Assembly: GCA_903938485.1 (NCBI GenBank)
Contig: CAJADF010000113.1
Location: 44,560-108,559, forward strand
Direction of reading: 5' to 3'
Origin: an uncultured Methylococcaceae bacterium
GTDB taxonomy: Bacteria > Pseudomonadota > Gammaproteobacteria > Methylococcales > Methylomonadaceae
DNA length: 64,000 nt
Every line of letters starts with the position of its first letter. Positions within the stretch are counted from its first letter, which is position 1. Shown here in pieces: positions 36,118 to 47,090 of this stretch. The notes beneath the pieces were generated by a model. It was not told the origin of the DNA, did not search any database, and saw only the letters and a list, made by a program, of their open reading frames with translations. The position numbers and the translations under genes are program-made.

Positions 36118-36666
36118 TTAAAACAAACCTAACTGTACTTGTGCCACTTCTGACATCATTTCCCTAGACCAAGGCGGATCAAGCACCACTTCAACATTAA
36201 CGCTAACCACACCTGGTAAAGCTCGTACATTCTTTTCGACATCACCTTGTATCACTGGCCCCATACCGCAACCCGGCGCCGTTAAAGTCATTTTTATATG
36301 CACTTCGTTTTGGTCGTCAGCAACTGGCGTTACTTCACAAACATAAACCAAGCCAAGATCAACAATATTAACGGGGATTTCAGGGTCATAAACGGCCTTC
36401 ATCACTTCCCAACAATTTTTCTCAACCGCTTCTGCACTGGTTTCCAAAACTAAGGTACGTAATTCATGGGGTTCTTTACCTAAGGCGTCTGCATCCACGC
36501 CTGCGATGCGCACCATATGACCATACTCAGTCACAACGGTGTAATTACTGCCCAAAGATTGGTGTATCGTCACTTCTTCACCTTTTCCCAAAGTACTTGG
36601 AGTCCCTTCAGGAATGGTAACCACGTTAACATCTCTAGTTAAAAATATAATTTCTCGTTCTGCCAT
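36118..36666 (-). CDS. sufT: Putative Fe-S cluster assembly protein SufT (MIP18/DUF59 family)
   Basis: VYDPEIPVNIVDLGLVY and MTLTAPGCGMGPVIQGDVE. Confidence 0.92.
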   Translation of the reverse strand: MAEREIIFLTRDVNVVTIPEGTPSTLGKGEEVTIHQSLGSNYTVVTEYGHMVRIAGVDADALGKEPHELRTLVLETSAEAVEKNCWEVMKAVYDPEIPVNIVDLGLVYVCEVTPVADDQNEVHIKMTLTAPGCGMGPVIQGDVEKNVRALPGVVSVNVEVVLDPPWSREMMSEVAQVQLGLF

Positions 36667-36675
36667 AAAATATAA

Positions 36676-37404
36676 CTATAAGTGAAAAGTTGAGGCATTA
36701 ATTATTTGACCCGTGACGCCGATGCTCTGAGCACTAAATAAATACTCATAAACGGGATTTAAATCTGTCATCAAAGGCAATTTAGTTTTATCTTCTGCGG
36801 GATAAGCCCGTTTTCTTAAAGGTGAATCGACAGGCCCAGGCACTAAAGTATTCACCCGAATTTTATTGCCTGACTCTAATTCCTCGGCTAAAAGATGCGC
36901 CAAACCTTCCATTGCCACCTTAGATACGCCATAAGCCCCCGAATAGGCGCGCGCCTCTCTAGCAGATGAATCTGAAGTGAAAACAATAGCAGCCTGCTGA
37001 CTTTTTTCTAATACGGGTAATAACACTCGGGTTAATAAAAAAGCCGCGTTTAAATTGACATTTAAAGTATGCCCCCAATCTTGGGTCGTCACCTGTGCGC
37101 AAGGTCTAAAACCACTCAATTCAACGGCCGAATGCAGCAAGCCTTGTAAAGCTCCGTATTCTTCATCAATCCGTTGTGCTAGCTCTTCATACTCGTTTTC
37201 GTTAGCACCAGCTAGATCAAATGGATAAATAATCGGCGTAGGTGCATGCGCCTCTACTATTTGATCGTAAATAATTTCTAATTTAGGAATATTCTTATCT
37301 AAAAGAATAATATGTGCCCCTAGTTTAGCTAATGCCAGTGCAGCAGTACTACCCAGTCCACCGCCTGCTCCCGTTATTAAGATAACTTGATTTTTTAATG
37401 ACAT
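36676..37404 (-). CDS. YciK-like SDR-family oxidoreductase
   Basis: VILITGAGGGLGSTAALALAKLGAHIILLDKN, YGVSKVAMEGLAHLLAEEL; downstream of ubiG. Confidence 0.9.
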   Translation of the reverse strand: MSLKNQVILITGAGGGLGSTAALALAKLGAHIILLDKNIPKLEIIYDQIVEAHAPTPIIYPFDLAGANENEYEELAQRIDEEYGALQGLLHSAVELSGFRPCAQVTTQDWGHTLNVNLNAAFLLTRVLLPVLEKSQQAAIVFTSDSSAREARAYSGAYGVSKVAMEGLAHLLAEELESGNKIRVNTLVPGPVDSPLRKRAYPAEDKTKLPLMTDLNPVYEYLFSAQSIGVTGQIINASTFHL

Positions 37405-37410
37405 TAACGC

Positions 37411-38118
37411 TTACACAACTCGTTTAAAAGCCGCGATATAATTCACATCTATATCTTTACCTAAATTGAATTGTTTATTAAACGGATTATATTCAATACC
37501 GATCATATTTTGTAGTTCTAAGCCGGCATTACGCGCATACTGACAAAGCTCTGATGGTTTTATAAAGGTTTTATAATCGTGCGTGCCTTTAGGTAACATC
37601 TGTAAGACATGTTCTGCCGCAACAATAGCTAATAAATAAGCTTTAGCTTGGCGATTAAGGGTAGAAAAAAACACCATACCACCTGGCTTAACGAGTTTTG
37701 CACAAGAAGTAATGATAGAACCGGGATCTGGCACATGTTCCAACATTTCCATACAAGTCACATGATCGAAGCTCTCGGGTTGTTGCTCTGCCAAGGTTTC
37801 AACGCTAATTTTTTGATAATTAACTTTAATACCGGTTTCTAAGCCATGTAAATCAGCGATATCAATTAAATCTTCACTTAAATCAATACCCAAAGCATCA
37901 GCATTTTGCTTAGCAAGACCTTCGGTTAAAATACCACCGCCACAGCCTACATCGACAACACGCACACCCTCTAAATTAACAAATTTTTGAATAAACGCTA
38001 AACGCAAAGGATTAATATCATGTAGCGTTTTAAACTCACCTTCAGGGTCCCACCAGCGTTCAGCCATAGAACCAAATTTATTAATCTCGTGTAGGTGAAC
38101 GTTGTCTTTTTGTGTCAT
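37411..38118 (-). CDS. ubiG: Ubiquinone biosynthesis O-methyltransferase
   Basis: FGSMAERWWDPEGEFKTLHDINPLRL, VVDVGCGGGILTEGLAKQNADALGIDLSE. Confidence 0.96.
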   Translation of the reverse strand: MTQKDNVHLHEINKFGSMAERWWDPEGEFKTLHDINPLRLAFIQKFVNLEGVRVVDVGCGGGILTEGLAKQNADALGIDLSEDLIDIADLHGLETGIKVNYQKISVETLAEQQPESFDHVTCMEMLEHVPDPGSIITSCAKLVKPGGMVFFSTLNRQAKAYLLAIVAAEHVLQMLPKGTHDYKTFIKPSELCQYARNAGLELQNMIGIEYNPFNKQFNLGKDIDVNYIAAFKRVV

Positions 38119-38206
38119 CGTGCTTAACCGTGTATTATGTTGATATAGTTTACTATATTAGTTGGTTATTCGTCATCACTGATGCTTCGAATAATTTTAG
38201 GATTTT

Positions 38207-38241
38207 AAAATAGTTATTTCTACTGTCTTAACAACTATTTT
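38207..38241 (-). terminator. Low-GC terminator-like hairpin overlapping lpxD stop codon
   Basis: aaaatagtt (38207-38215) / aactatttt (38233-38241). Confidence 0.5.
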
Positions 38242-39278
38242 GAGCCTGCCTCTAGCGCTTCAATTTTCTCTTGCAACAACTTAACTGTCTTCAACAAGTC
38301 AGGCAATTTGCTCAGCGCAATTTGCTCTTTATAAGCCACTTTTTTATCTTTAGCTGGGCTTCCAAACACTTGAGCACCTGGTTTTATATCTCCAGCAACG
38401 CCAGATCGAGCCATAACCACCGCACCCTGCCCTATCGTCACATGATCGGCAACCCCAGAACTACCCGCCAGAATTGCATAGTCTTCAATATTACAAGACC
38501 CCGAAACACCGGTTAAACCACACATAATGACATGTTTGCCGACTTTATTATTATGGCCAACTTGCACTAAGTTATCGATTTTAGTTCCTGCGCCAATCAC
38601 AGTACTACCTAAAGCACCGCGATCAATACAAGTATTAGCCCCTACTTCAACATAATCATCAATCACCACATTACCAACTTGCGGCACTTTTACATGGCGA
38701 TTATTTCTAAATTTGTAACCAAAACCATCCGCACCAATAATGGCACCTGAATGAATAATCACGTGATCTCCTAGTACCACATCATCATAAATCACCGCGT
38801 AAGGGTGCAACTGACAATGCTTACCAATTTTGACATTCTTACCAATATAGACACCCGCTAAAATAATGCTTTGATCACCGATGCTAGTATCTTCACCCAC
38901 AACAGCATAAGGCCCAATAAACACACCTTCACCTAGGGTGACATTTTTATCGATTACCGCTTGGGGAGCCATTTGAGGCTCGTAAATACGAGCAGGATGA
39001 AGTAATTCTAAAGCCTTAATAAAACTCATTTCAGGATCGGAACACACCAATAATGCCATGCCTTCTGGCATAGCATCCACAGCAAAGCCCTCTGCAATAA
39101 AACAAGCAGTAGCGGTTGAATTGGCAATGTGTTTTATATAACGACTACTCGTTAACTGCGTCACCTGGCCGGACTCTGCTGATTTAATATCAGCCACAGA
39201 TGTAATGAGTGTTGATTCCTTACCGCCGACGATTTTTGCATCACAAAAATCAGCAAGCTCTTTTAAAGTAATGGTCAT
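38235..39278 (-). CDS. lpxD: UDP-3-O-(3-hydroxymyristoyl)glucosamine N-acyltransferase
   Basis: Left-handed beta-helix hexapeptide repeats, GADGFGYKFRNNRHVKVPQVGNVVIDDYVEVGANTCIDRGALGSTVIG. Confidence 0.94.
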   Translation of the reverse strand: MTITLKELADFCDAKIVGGKESTLITSVADIKSAESGQVTQLTSSRYIKHIANSTATACFIAEGFAVDAMPEGMALLVCSDPEMSFIKALELLHPARIYEPQMAPQAVIDKNVTLGEGVFIGPYAVVGEDTSIGDQSIILAGVYIGKNVKIGKHCQLHPYAVIYDDVVLGDHVIIHSGAIIGADGFGYKFRNNRHVKVPQVGNVVIDDYVEVGANTCIDRGALGSTVIGAGTKIDNLVQVGHNNKVGKHVIMCGLTGVSGSCNIEDYAILAGSSGVADHVTIGQGAVVMARSGVAGDIKPGAQVFGSPAKDKKVAYKEQIALSKLPDLLKTVKLLQEKIEALEAGSK

Positions 39279-39370
39279 AATTATTTTTGGTAACTTTAAG
39301 AAGTGCCTAGTGTATCAAATTCAGATAAAACTGGGCTGGCAAAAATATCCCAGGCCAATCTAAGTAATTG

Positions 39371-39847
39371 TTAATTTTGTACCCAATGTCCAGATTTACC
39401 GCCTGCTTTCTCTAGCAACCTAACACCACTTATTACCATACCCCTATCCACGCCTTTGCACATATCGTAAATAGTTAACAACGCTATCTGAGTCGCACAC
39501 AATGCTTCAATCTCTATGCCGGTTTGCCCCCTAGTTTTAATAGTAGCTTGGCAACGCACTCTGTTCAACTCAACGTCAGGCTCTAATTTAATTTCTACGT
39601 GAGTAATAGGAAGTGGATGACACAACGGGATTAAGTCTGCAGTTTTTTTACTGGCCATAATGCCGGCAATTCTGGCTATCGCTAATACATCGCCTTTTTT
39701 ATGCTCACCCGCTATTATTGATTGCAGAGTTTCTGGACGCATTTCAATATAACCTTCTGTCACCGCCACACGCTGTGTGATCATTTTTTCACCCACATCC
39801 ACCATGTGAGCCTCTCCTGCTGCATTAAAATGAGGTGTATAAGTCAT
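39371..39847 (-). CDS. moaC: Cyclic pyranopterin monophosphate synthase MoaC
   Basis: [44 protein letters not shown]. Confidence 0.97.
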   Translation of the reverse strand: MTYTPHFNAAGEAHMVDVGEKMITQRVAVTEGYIEMRPETLQSIIAGEHKKGDVLAIARIAGIMASKKTADLIPLCHPLPITHVEIKLEPDVELNRVRCQATIKTRGQTGIEIEALCATQIALLTIYDMCKGVDRGMVISGVRLLEKAGGKSGHWVQN

Positions 39848-39916
39848 ATCTATAGGATAATTAAGCTAAAGCCAAAAACACTTATTATCTAACAATTCTT
39901 ATTTTAGTGAACCATT

Positions 39917-40150
39917 ATGTCTATAAAAATACGTTATTTTGCTAGTTTAAAAGACTACATAGGCCGATCGGAAGATGAAATTATTTACAACGAAGTCTTA
40001 ACAGTAACCGAAGTATGGCAACAAGCCACTCAAAATAAAGTAAAACCGCAAAACACCTTAGTCTCTGTCAATATGGATTATGTAAACTGGGATGAACCCG
40101 TTAATGATCGTGATGAAGTTGCCTTTTTTCCGCCTGTTACCGGAGGCTAA
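39917..40150 (+). CDS. moaD: Molybdopterin synthase sulfur carrier subunit MoaD
   Basis: Ubiquitin-like, ends DEVAFFPPVTGG. Confidence 0.94.
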   Translation: MSIKIRYFASLKDYIGRSEDEIIYNEVLTVTEVWQQATQNKVKPQNTLVSVNMDYVNWDEPVNDRDEVAFFPPVTGG

Positions 40151-40152
40151 TT

Positions 40153-40605
40153 GTGCCGGTTATCATTAAAAACACACCTTTTTTACCTTACCAAGTTTTA
40201 CAAGACTATGAAGAAACTACCCTAGGCCAAAACAACGCGATTGGCGCCTGCAATATTTTTATCGGCACGATGCGTGACTTTAATGAAGGTGATCAAATTA
40301 AAGTGCTAACCCTAGAGCACTACCCCGGCATGACCGAAAAGCAATTAGATAAAATTATTGCTGAAGCGCATCAACAATGGGCACTTATTGATAGCCTTAT
40401 TGTGCATCGTGTAGGCGACCTTCTGCCAAATGACCCCATTGTTCTTGTCGCTACTTGGTCATCGCACCGTGGTGATGCTTTTGACGCCTGTCGATTTATC
40501 ATGGAAAATTTAAAGTCAAAAGCCCCTTTCTGGAAAAAAGAACGCTTAATCAATGAGCAAGAAAGATGGGTAATAAGCAACACTAAAGGCTACCTTAATA
40601 CTTAA
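40153..40605 (+). CDS. moaE: Molybdopterin synthase catalytic subunit MoaE
   Basis: GACNIFIGTMRDFNEGDQIKVLTLEHYPGMTEKQL; KAPFWKKE. Confidence 0.96.
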   Translation: MPVIIKNTPFLPYQVLQDYEETTLGQNNAIGACNIFIGTMRDFNEGDQIKVLTLEHYPGMTEKQLDKIIAEAHQQWALIDSLIVHRVGDLLPNDPIVLVATWSSHRGDAFDACRFIMENLKSKAPFWKKERLINEQERWVISNTKGYLNT

Positions 40606-40633
40606 TATCATTAAATTGCTGAGAACAATCACT

Positions 40634-41461
40634 ATGCAATCTGTTTCAAATATTCGCGGCCTCATCATTGATATGGACGGGGTTTTATGGCATGGCACTG
40701 AAGCTATTCCGGGCTTAATCGATTTCTTTCAAACGCTTAAGGATCTTAATATCCGCTACATTTTAGCCACTAACAACGCCAGTTTAACGCCTGCGCAATA
40801 TGTCATTAAACTTGCAAAAATGGGCGTTAGGATTACCGAAGACAAAATACTGACCTCAGGTTTAGCAACGGCCCTCTATTTAAGTGAAAAAGTTAACCCA
40901 AAAAACACGGCTGTTTTTGTTATTGGTGTCGATGGGGCTACCCAACCCCTACGAGAAATGGGCTTTACCTTAACAGGATTATATGAAATAAAAGATGCCC
41001 AGCATCCCAACAAAGGCGCTGATATTGTGGTGTGCGGTAAAGATGAAACCCTAAGCTGGGATAAGTTAGCCACCGCAACGCTTAATATTCGGGCCGGTGC
41101 TCGCTTTATTGGTACCAACGGCGATACTACCTTACCCACTGAACACGGCGTGACTCATGGTAATGGCGCCATTTTAGCCGGCTTAGAAGTTGCCACCGGT
41201 ATTAAGCCCACTATCATAGGTAAACCAGAACCCATCATGTACCAACAAGCAATGACATTATTGGGCACTAAACCCCAAGAAACCGTGGCTATTGGGGATC
41301 GTTTAGAAACGGATATCTTGGGAGCGGTAAGAACTGGCATTCGTAGCATTATGGTTTTAACCGGAATATCGAGTGCAGAAGACCTTAAAACGAGTGATTA
41401 CCAACCGACCTGGGTAATGCAAGACATTATTGCCATTACCGAAGCGCTCAAACAACAATAA
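40634..41461 (+). CDS. HAD-IIA family hydrolase (NagD-like)
   Basis: GLIIDMDGVLWHGTEAIPGL, ATNNASLTP, GDRLETDILGAVRTGI. ATG at 40634 preferred over the track's TTG at 40616. Confidence 0.93.
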   Translation: MQSVSNIRGLIIDMDGVLWHGTEAIPGLIDFFQTLKDLNIRYILATNNASLTPAQYVIKLAKMGVRITEDKILTSGLATALYLSEKVNPKNTAVFVIGVDGATQPLREMGFTLTGLYEIKDAQHPNKGADIVVCGKDETLSWDKLATATLNIRAGARFIGTNGDTTLPTEHGVTHGNGAILAGLEVATGIKPTIIGKPEPIMYQQAMTLLGTKPQETVAIGDRLETDILGAVRTGIRSIMVLTGISSAEDLKTSDYQPTWVMQDIIAITEALKQQ

Positions 41462-41473
41462 AGGTAATAAGAC

Positions 41474-42463
41474 ATGAAAAAGTTTTTGAATACCACAGAA
41501 AGTTTATTAGATGAGAGCTTACTTGGCTTTGCTAAAGCCCATGCAGATATTATTTGTTTAAACACGCACCCCAATTACATTAAACGCCTCGCACCCACTA
41601 AACCAGGTAAAGTAGCTTTAATATCTGGCGGTGGCGCTGGACACGAACCTTTACATAGTGGCTTTGTGGGCTTTGGCATGCTTGATGCGGCTTGCCCCGG
41701 TCAAATCTTTACTTCTCCAACGCCGGACCAAATGATGGCCGCAACTGACGCTGTTGAGAGTGGTGGTGGCGTATTATTTATCGTTAAGAACTATGCCGGC
41801 GATGTGATGAATTTTGAGATGGCCTCAGAGTTTCTATCCTGTCCCAACGCCAGTATTTTAGTCTGTGATGATGTCGCTTTACCCAAAAACCATAGCACTG
41901 GTAGACGCGGTGTTTCCGGTACATTGATTGTAGAAAAGATAGTCGGTGCTGCAGCAGAAGCTGGGGCAGATCTAGCTACTTGTAAAGCGTTAGGGGAACG
42001 GGTTATTAATCAAACTGCCTCAATGGGAGTGGCTTTAAATAGTTGCACAGTGCCAACACTAGGCAAACCTACTTTTGAACTTAAAGAGACAGAAATGGAA
42101 ATGGGTGTAGGGATTCATGGCGAACGTGGTCATCAAACATTACCTTTAAGTACTGCTACAGAAATCGTTGCTCAAATAGCTCAGTTTATTGATGATGATA
42201 TTAAACCTCAAAAAGATCAGTCCATTTTATTACACGTGAATGGCCTAGGTGCCACACCCTTAATGGAACTGTATTTGATTTATGATTTGGCCGCCCAATA
42301 TTGGGAAAGTCGTGGCGTAAAAATTGTGCGCTCCTTGGTAGGTAACTTCACAACCTCTTTAGATATGGCTGGTTGTTCTATTACCGTAACATTAATGGAT
42401 GATGAATTAATAAAACTCTGGGATGCCCCTGTGCACACCGCCGCTTTACGCTGGGGTTGCTAA
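41474..42463 (+). CDS. dhaK: Dihydroxyacetone kinase subunit DhaK
   Basis: ALISGGGAGHEPLHSGFVGFGMLDAACPGQIFTSPTPDQM; GIHGERG. Confidence 0.95.
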   Translation: MKKFLNTTESLLDESLLGFAKAHADIICLNTHPNYIKRLAPTKPGKVALISGGGAGHEPLHSGFVGFGMLDAACPGQIFTSPTPDQMMAATDAVESGGGVLFIVKNYAGDVMNFEMASEFLSCPNASILVCDDVALPKNHSTGRRGVSGTLIVEKIVGAAAEAGADLATCKALGERVINQTASMGVALNSCTVPTLGKPTFELKETEMEMGVGIHGERGHQTLPLSTATEIVAQIAQFIDDDIKPQKDQSILLHVNGLGATPLMELYLIYDLAAQYWESRGVKIVRSLVGNFTTSLDMAGCSITVTLMDDELIKLWDAPVHTAALRWGC

Positions 42464-43090
42464 CGCTTTAGTTAAGACCTCAACAATACTACTAATCATT
42501 AACTGAGCCGTTTTAGCACCTGCATCAATATGTCCTAAAGAGCGTGCTTCTAGAAATGAAGCGCGTCCTTTAGTCGCTAACATATCTCGAGTTGCTTCCA
42601 TACCTTTAATAGCGACCTCTGAAACTTCTGTTAGCACACTATTCAACTCAAGACTCTGATTAGCCACAGACAACAAGTAATCTGCTACAGGGACATAAAC
42701 ATCTAACAAGGTTTTTTCCCCTGCCTCAGATTTACCACGTTTTTTTACGGCCTCAACCGCTTCTGCAAAAGCGGTTGCAAAACTAGCTAAGCTTATATCC
42801 GAGCCAGTACTGGCTTTACTTAAAGCCATAAATAAAGTGGCATATAAAGACCCCGAAGCCCCACCCACAGATGACATCAGTGTCATGCCTATTTTTTGCC
42901 AAGCTTTGGGCCAATCTAACAAACTTATTTCATCTTGTTGTAACACTAACGCTTGTAAGCCACGTTGCAAATTAGTCACATGATCACCATCACCAATAAC
43001 CTGATCTAACTGGGTCACTTCTTCAGCATTATTTTCTATAACAGCAACAATAGCCGTCAACATTTGCGGTAATAAACGGGGAGTGATCAT
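42446..43090 (-). CDS. dhaL: Dihydroxyacetone kinase subunit DhaL
   Basis: LDQVIGDGDHVTNLQRGLQAL, SSVGGASGSLYATLFMA, GAKTAQLMI. Confidence 0.94.
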   Translation of the reverse strand: MITPRLLPQMLTAIVAVIENNAEEVTQLDQVIGDGDHVTNLQRGLQALVLQQDEISLLDWPKAWQKIGMTLMSSVGGASGSLYATLFMALSKASTGSDISLASFATAFAEAVEAVKKRGKSEAGEKTLLDVYVPVADYLLSVANQSLELNSVLTEVSEVAIKGMEATRDMLATKGRASFLEARSLGHIDAGAKTAQLMISSIVEVLTKALATPA

Positions 43091-43144
43091 TATGTTCTCA
43101 TTAAATAGTTAAGGGCTCGTAAAGTGAATACAGACTAAAATTAT

Positions 43145-43525
43145 TTAATTAGCAGGTATCTCGATAATCTCAACCGTATTAGCATCAAAGTCACGACAAA
43201 ATAACGCTCTTCTGCCAGATACACTCATGGTATAAACAATCCCCGCTTTATCTAAAGCTTGTTGAATAGGTGCTAATGCTAGGGCATTTAAAGCAATGTG
43301 GCGATCACGTCCCCCATGCACGGGTCGGCCGTCTTTTGGATCGGGATTAGCGAGTTCTAATAAATGAATCTGCTGCGTACCTAATTGTAACCATGCGCCA
43401 GGAAAACCTAAATCGGGTCGAGCAACTTGTTCTAAACCTAAGACATCACGGTAAAAACCCAGCGCTTTTTCTGTACTTGCTACGATAAAACTCGCATGAT
43501 TTAAAGATAAAATGTTTCTTGTCAT
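43145..43525 (-). CDS. VOC-family (glyoxalase-like) protein
   Basis: LNHASFIVASTEKALGFYRDVLGLEQVARPDLGFPGAWLQLG...NTVEIIEI. Confidence 0.9.
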   Translation of the reverse strand: MTRNILSLNHASFIVASTEKALGFYRDVLGLEQVARPDLGFPGAWLQLGTQQIHLLELANPDPKDGRPVHGGRDRHIALNALALAPIQQALDKAGIVYTMSVSGRRALFCRDFDANTVEIIEIPAN

Positions 43526-43645
43526 TTAATTACCTACTCCCTCGCCGATACAGCCCAAAAATACCCGTTCGTTATTTAAAAAATAACCTTGAGCATTATC
43601 CACAATCGATTAACTTAATGCTAGCGCTTATAATCTCTATCTTAG

Positions 43646-44489
<844 letters not shown>

Positions 44490-44578
44490 TTGATTAAAAA
44501 CTTCATTTCATCAAACAGACATAATTCGGTATTAAACTTTTAACATTACCTAACCCATCAAATTGCGCCGTCATAAGA

Positions 44579-45997
44579 ATGAATACCTCCCAAACGAAAG
44601 GATTTATAAGGCCATTACATTCAAAGTTGCAAGCCTTATCACGCATACTAGATATTAGTTTAATTATTAGCACGCTATATATTTCATTGATCATATATAA
44701 CGTCCCCAATGATCAGGAATATATATTGCCCTGCTTTATCATTACAGCTCTTTTCGGGGTTTTCGCAGAAAATAATGAACTTTATCAAGGTTGGAGAGGC
44801 GCTCCAATGTTTGATGAGTCCTTAAGAATTATGTTTTCATGGCTAGGCGCATTTGCGCTTCTAGTTAGTGGAGCATATATATCGGATGCAAAATTTAATT
44901 ACTCCTTAGAAGTCGTCCAATTGTGGCTACCCTTAGCTCCAACCACTATCATATTAACGCATACGCTAAGACGTAATTGCTTATCTTTTATCAGAACACA
45001 TGGCTTTAATACTCGGACTTATGCAATATACGGCGCAAATACATTAGGCGTTAGGCTAAAGCTAGCAATATCAGAACTGCCCTGGCTGGGTTATAAATTT
45101 ATAGGATTTTATGATGATAGATCTGAATCATTAGATAGGCGACTAAATAATATAGAAATAGAAACCTACTCAGGCAATTTTGCAAAAATGCTCGAAGACG
45201 CCAAAAAGGGTAACATTGACCACATTTATCTAACGCTACCACTTGCCGCTGAAAAAAGAATCAGTTTATTTATTGAACAACTAGCAGACAGTACTGCATC
45301 AGTCAATATTGTCCCTGACTTTTTCACTTTCAATCTGATTCAATCAAAATGGAGCAATATTCAAGGTATTCCGGTTGTCAGTGTTTTCGACACACCGTTT
45401 AATGCCTTTGATGGCGTAACAAAACGTATTGAAGATATTTTATTATGCCTAATAATTATTCCGCTCATTGCCATCCCAATGCTATTAATTGCTGTAGCAA
45501 TCAAAATCACCTCAAGTGGCCCAGTTATTTTTAAACAGCAACGCTATGGCATTAAAGGTGAAAAAATAAAGATATGGAAATTTAGATCGATGACAGTTTG
45601 CGAAAACGGTAACGACATAAAACAAGCGACTAAGAACGACATTCGATTAACTTCCATAGGTGGTTTTTTAAGAAAGACGTCTTTAGATGAATTACCACAG
45701 TTTTTCAATGTACTACAAGGTAACATGTCAGTTGTTGGCCCTAGACCTCATGCCATTGCCCATAATGAATTTTATCGAAAACAAATACAGGGATATATGC
45801 TAAGACACAAAGTTAAACCCGGCATTACTGGTCAAGCACAAATCAACGGGTGCCGGGGTGAAACTGACACACTAGATAAAATGGAAGCAAGAATCAATTA
45901 TGATTTGGAATATATCAAACAATGGTCATTATGGTTAGATATAAAAATAGTCATTATTACTATTTTCAAAGGCTTCACTAACAGACACGCTTATTAA
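44579..45997 (+). CDS. Undecaprenyl-phosphate glucose phosphotransferase (bacterial sugar transferase family)
   Basis: N-terminal membrane segments, CoA-binding-like domain (YAIYGANTLGVRL), C-terminal sugar transferase KIWKFRSMTVCENG...RKTSLDELPQFFNVLQGNMSVVGPRPH. Confidence 0.94.
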   Translation: MNTSQTKGFIRPLHSKLQALSRILDISLIISTLYISLIIYNVPNDQEYILPCFIITALFGVFAENNELYQGWRGAPMFDESLRIMFSWLGAFALLVSGAYISDAKFNYSLEVVQLWLPLAPTTIILTHTLRRNCLSFIRTHGFNTRTYAIYGANTLGVRLKLAISELPWLGYKFIGFYDDRSESLDRRLNNIEIETYSGNFAKMLEDAKKGNIDHIYLTLPLAAEKRISLFIEQLADSTASVNIVPDFFTFNLIQSKWSNIQGIPVVSVFDTPFNAFDGVTKRIEDILLCLIIIPLIAIPMLLIAVAIKITSSGPVIFKQQRYGIKGEKIKIWKFRSMTVCENGNDIKQATKNDIRLTSIGGFLRKTSLDELPQFFNVLQGNMSVVGPRPHAIAHNEFYRKQIQGYMLRHKVKPGITGQAQINGCRGETDTLDKMEARINYDLEYIKQWSLWLDIKIVIITIFKGFTNRHAY

Positions 45998-46001
45998 TAA
46001 A

Positions 46002-46415
46002 ATGATTAGCTCAAGTATTGTCTCAAAATCCAGTGTCTTGCTGACTTTACTTATAGTGGGATTCATGACAGCTTTAATTATAGAGTCATCCCAACCACCA
46101 CTCCCATTATTAGGTTTTCTAGATGGTTTTGACAAGATAGCTCATTTTTTAGCCTTTGCTTTTCTGAATTTATTAATTTGTACTCTGTTCTTAAAAGTAT
46201 CAAATAAAGAAAAAGTACCCTTATTTTCTACACCACTTCTAATCACAAGCTTATTTGGCATTATCGAAGAAAGCTACCAAACCTTTATACCCACTAGAAC
46301 ATCATCGCTATATGATTTGTTAGCAGATATTTTAGGGGCTATTTTTGCCATTTTAATAGCAAATCAAATTAACGCTGCTATACACAGGAAGTCAAAAAAA
46401 ATCAAACATGAGTAA
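46002..46415 (+). CDS. VanZ-family membrane protein
   Basis: FDKIAHFLAFAFLNLLICTLF, IIEESYQTFIPTRTSSLYDLLADILGAIFAIL. Confidence 0.85.
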   Translation: MISSSIVSKSSVLLTLLIVGFMTALIIESSQPPLPLLGFLDGFDKIAHFLAFAFLNLLICTLFLKVSNKEKVPLFSTPLLITSLFGIIEESYQTFIPTRTSSLYDLLADILGAIFAILIANQINAAIHRKSKKIKHE

Positions 46416-47090
46416 TTATTTAAGACTTTTTGAATAGAATGTAGTCAACTCATCCAATCTTTCTGGTGTACCAATATCCATCCAAAAACCTGCATATTTT
46501 TGACCTGTGACTTGGCCTTCAGATATTGTTTGGCGTAACAAAGCACCCAGTTTATGGCTTCCAGGCGCTATACCTTTAAACAAAAGCGGATCATAAACCC
46601 CAATACCACTAAAAGTATAAAAATTATCTGCGTGGGTAACTACTTGACCAGTATCACTTAAACCAAAGTCACCCAATGTATGATGTTCCGGATTTTCAAC
46701 CATTACCAAATGAGCTAAACGCTGAGGCTGTTTATTTAACTCTTCAAAAGGAAAATCGGTTGCAATATCACCATTAACCACTATAAACGGTTCTTTACCC
46801 AATAAAGGTAATGCATTTATGATCCCTCCTGCGGTTTCTAAACCCAGTTCGCCCTCAGGGGAATATTGAATATACGCACCATAGCGTTTACCATCGCCCA
46901 AATACTCTTCAATTTGTGCACCTAGATACGCGTGATTAATAACAAGCTCATTAAATCCACTAAAAACCAATTTTTCAATCGTATATTCAATGATAGCTTT
47001 ACCTTCAACCTGTATTAACGGCTTAGGCTTAAAATCTGTTAAAGGTCGCATTCTTTCACCTCGACCCGCTGCTAAAATCATCACTTTCAT
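46416..47090 (-). CDS. murU: N-acetylmuramate alpha-1-phosphate uridylyltransferase (nucleotidyltransferase)
   Basis: MKVMILAAGRGERMRPLTDFKPKPLIQVEGKAIIEYTIEKL; overlaps amgK. Confidence 0.93.
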   Translation of the reverse strand: MKVMILAAGRGERMRPLTDFKPKPLIQVEGKAIIEYTIEKLVFSGFNELVINHAYLGAQIEEYLGDGKRYGAYIQYSPEGELGLETAGGIINALPLLGKEPFIVVNGDIATDFPFEELNKQPQRLAHLVMVENPEHHTLGDFGLSDTGQVVTHADNFYTFSGIGVYDPLLFKGIAPGSHKLGALLRQTISEGQVTGQKYAGFWMDIGTPERLDELTTFYSKSLK

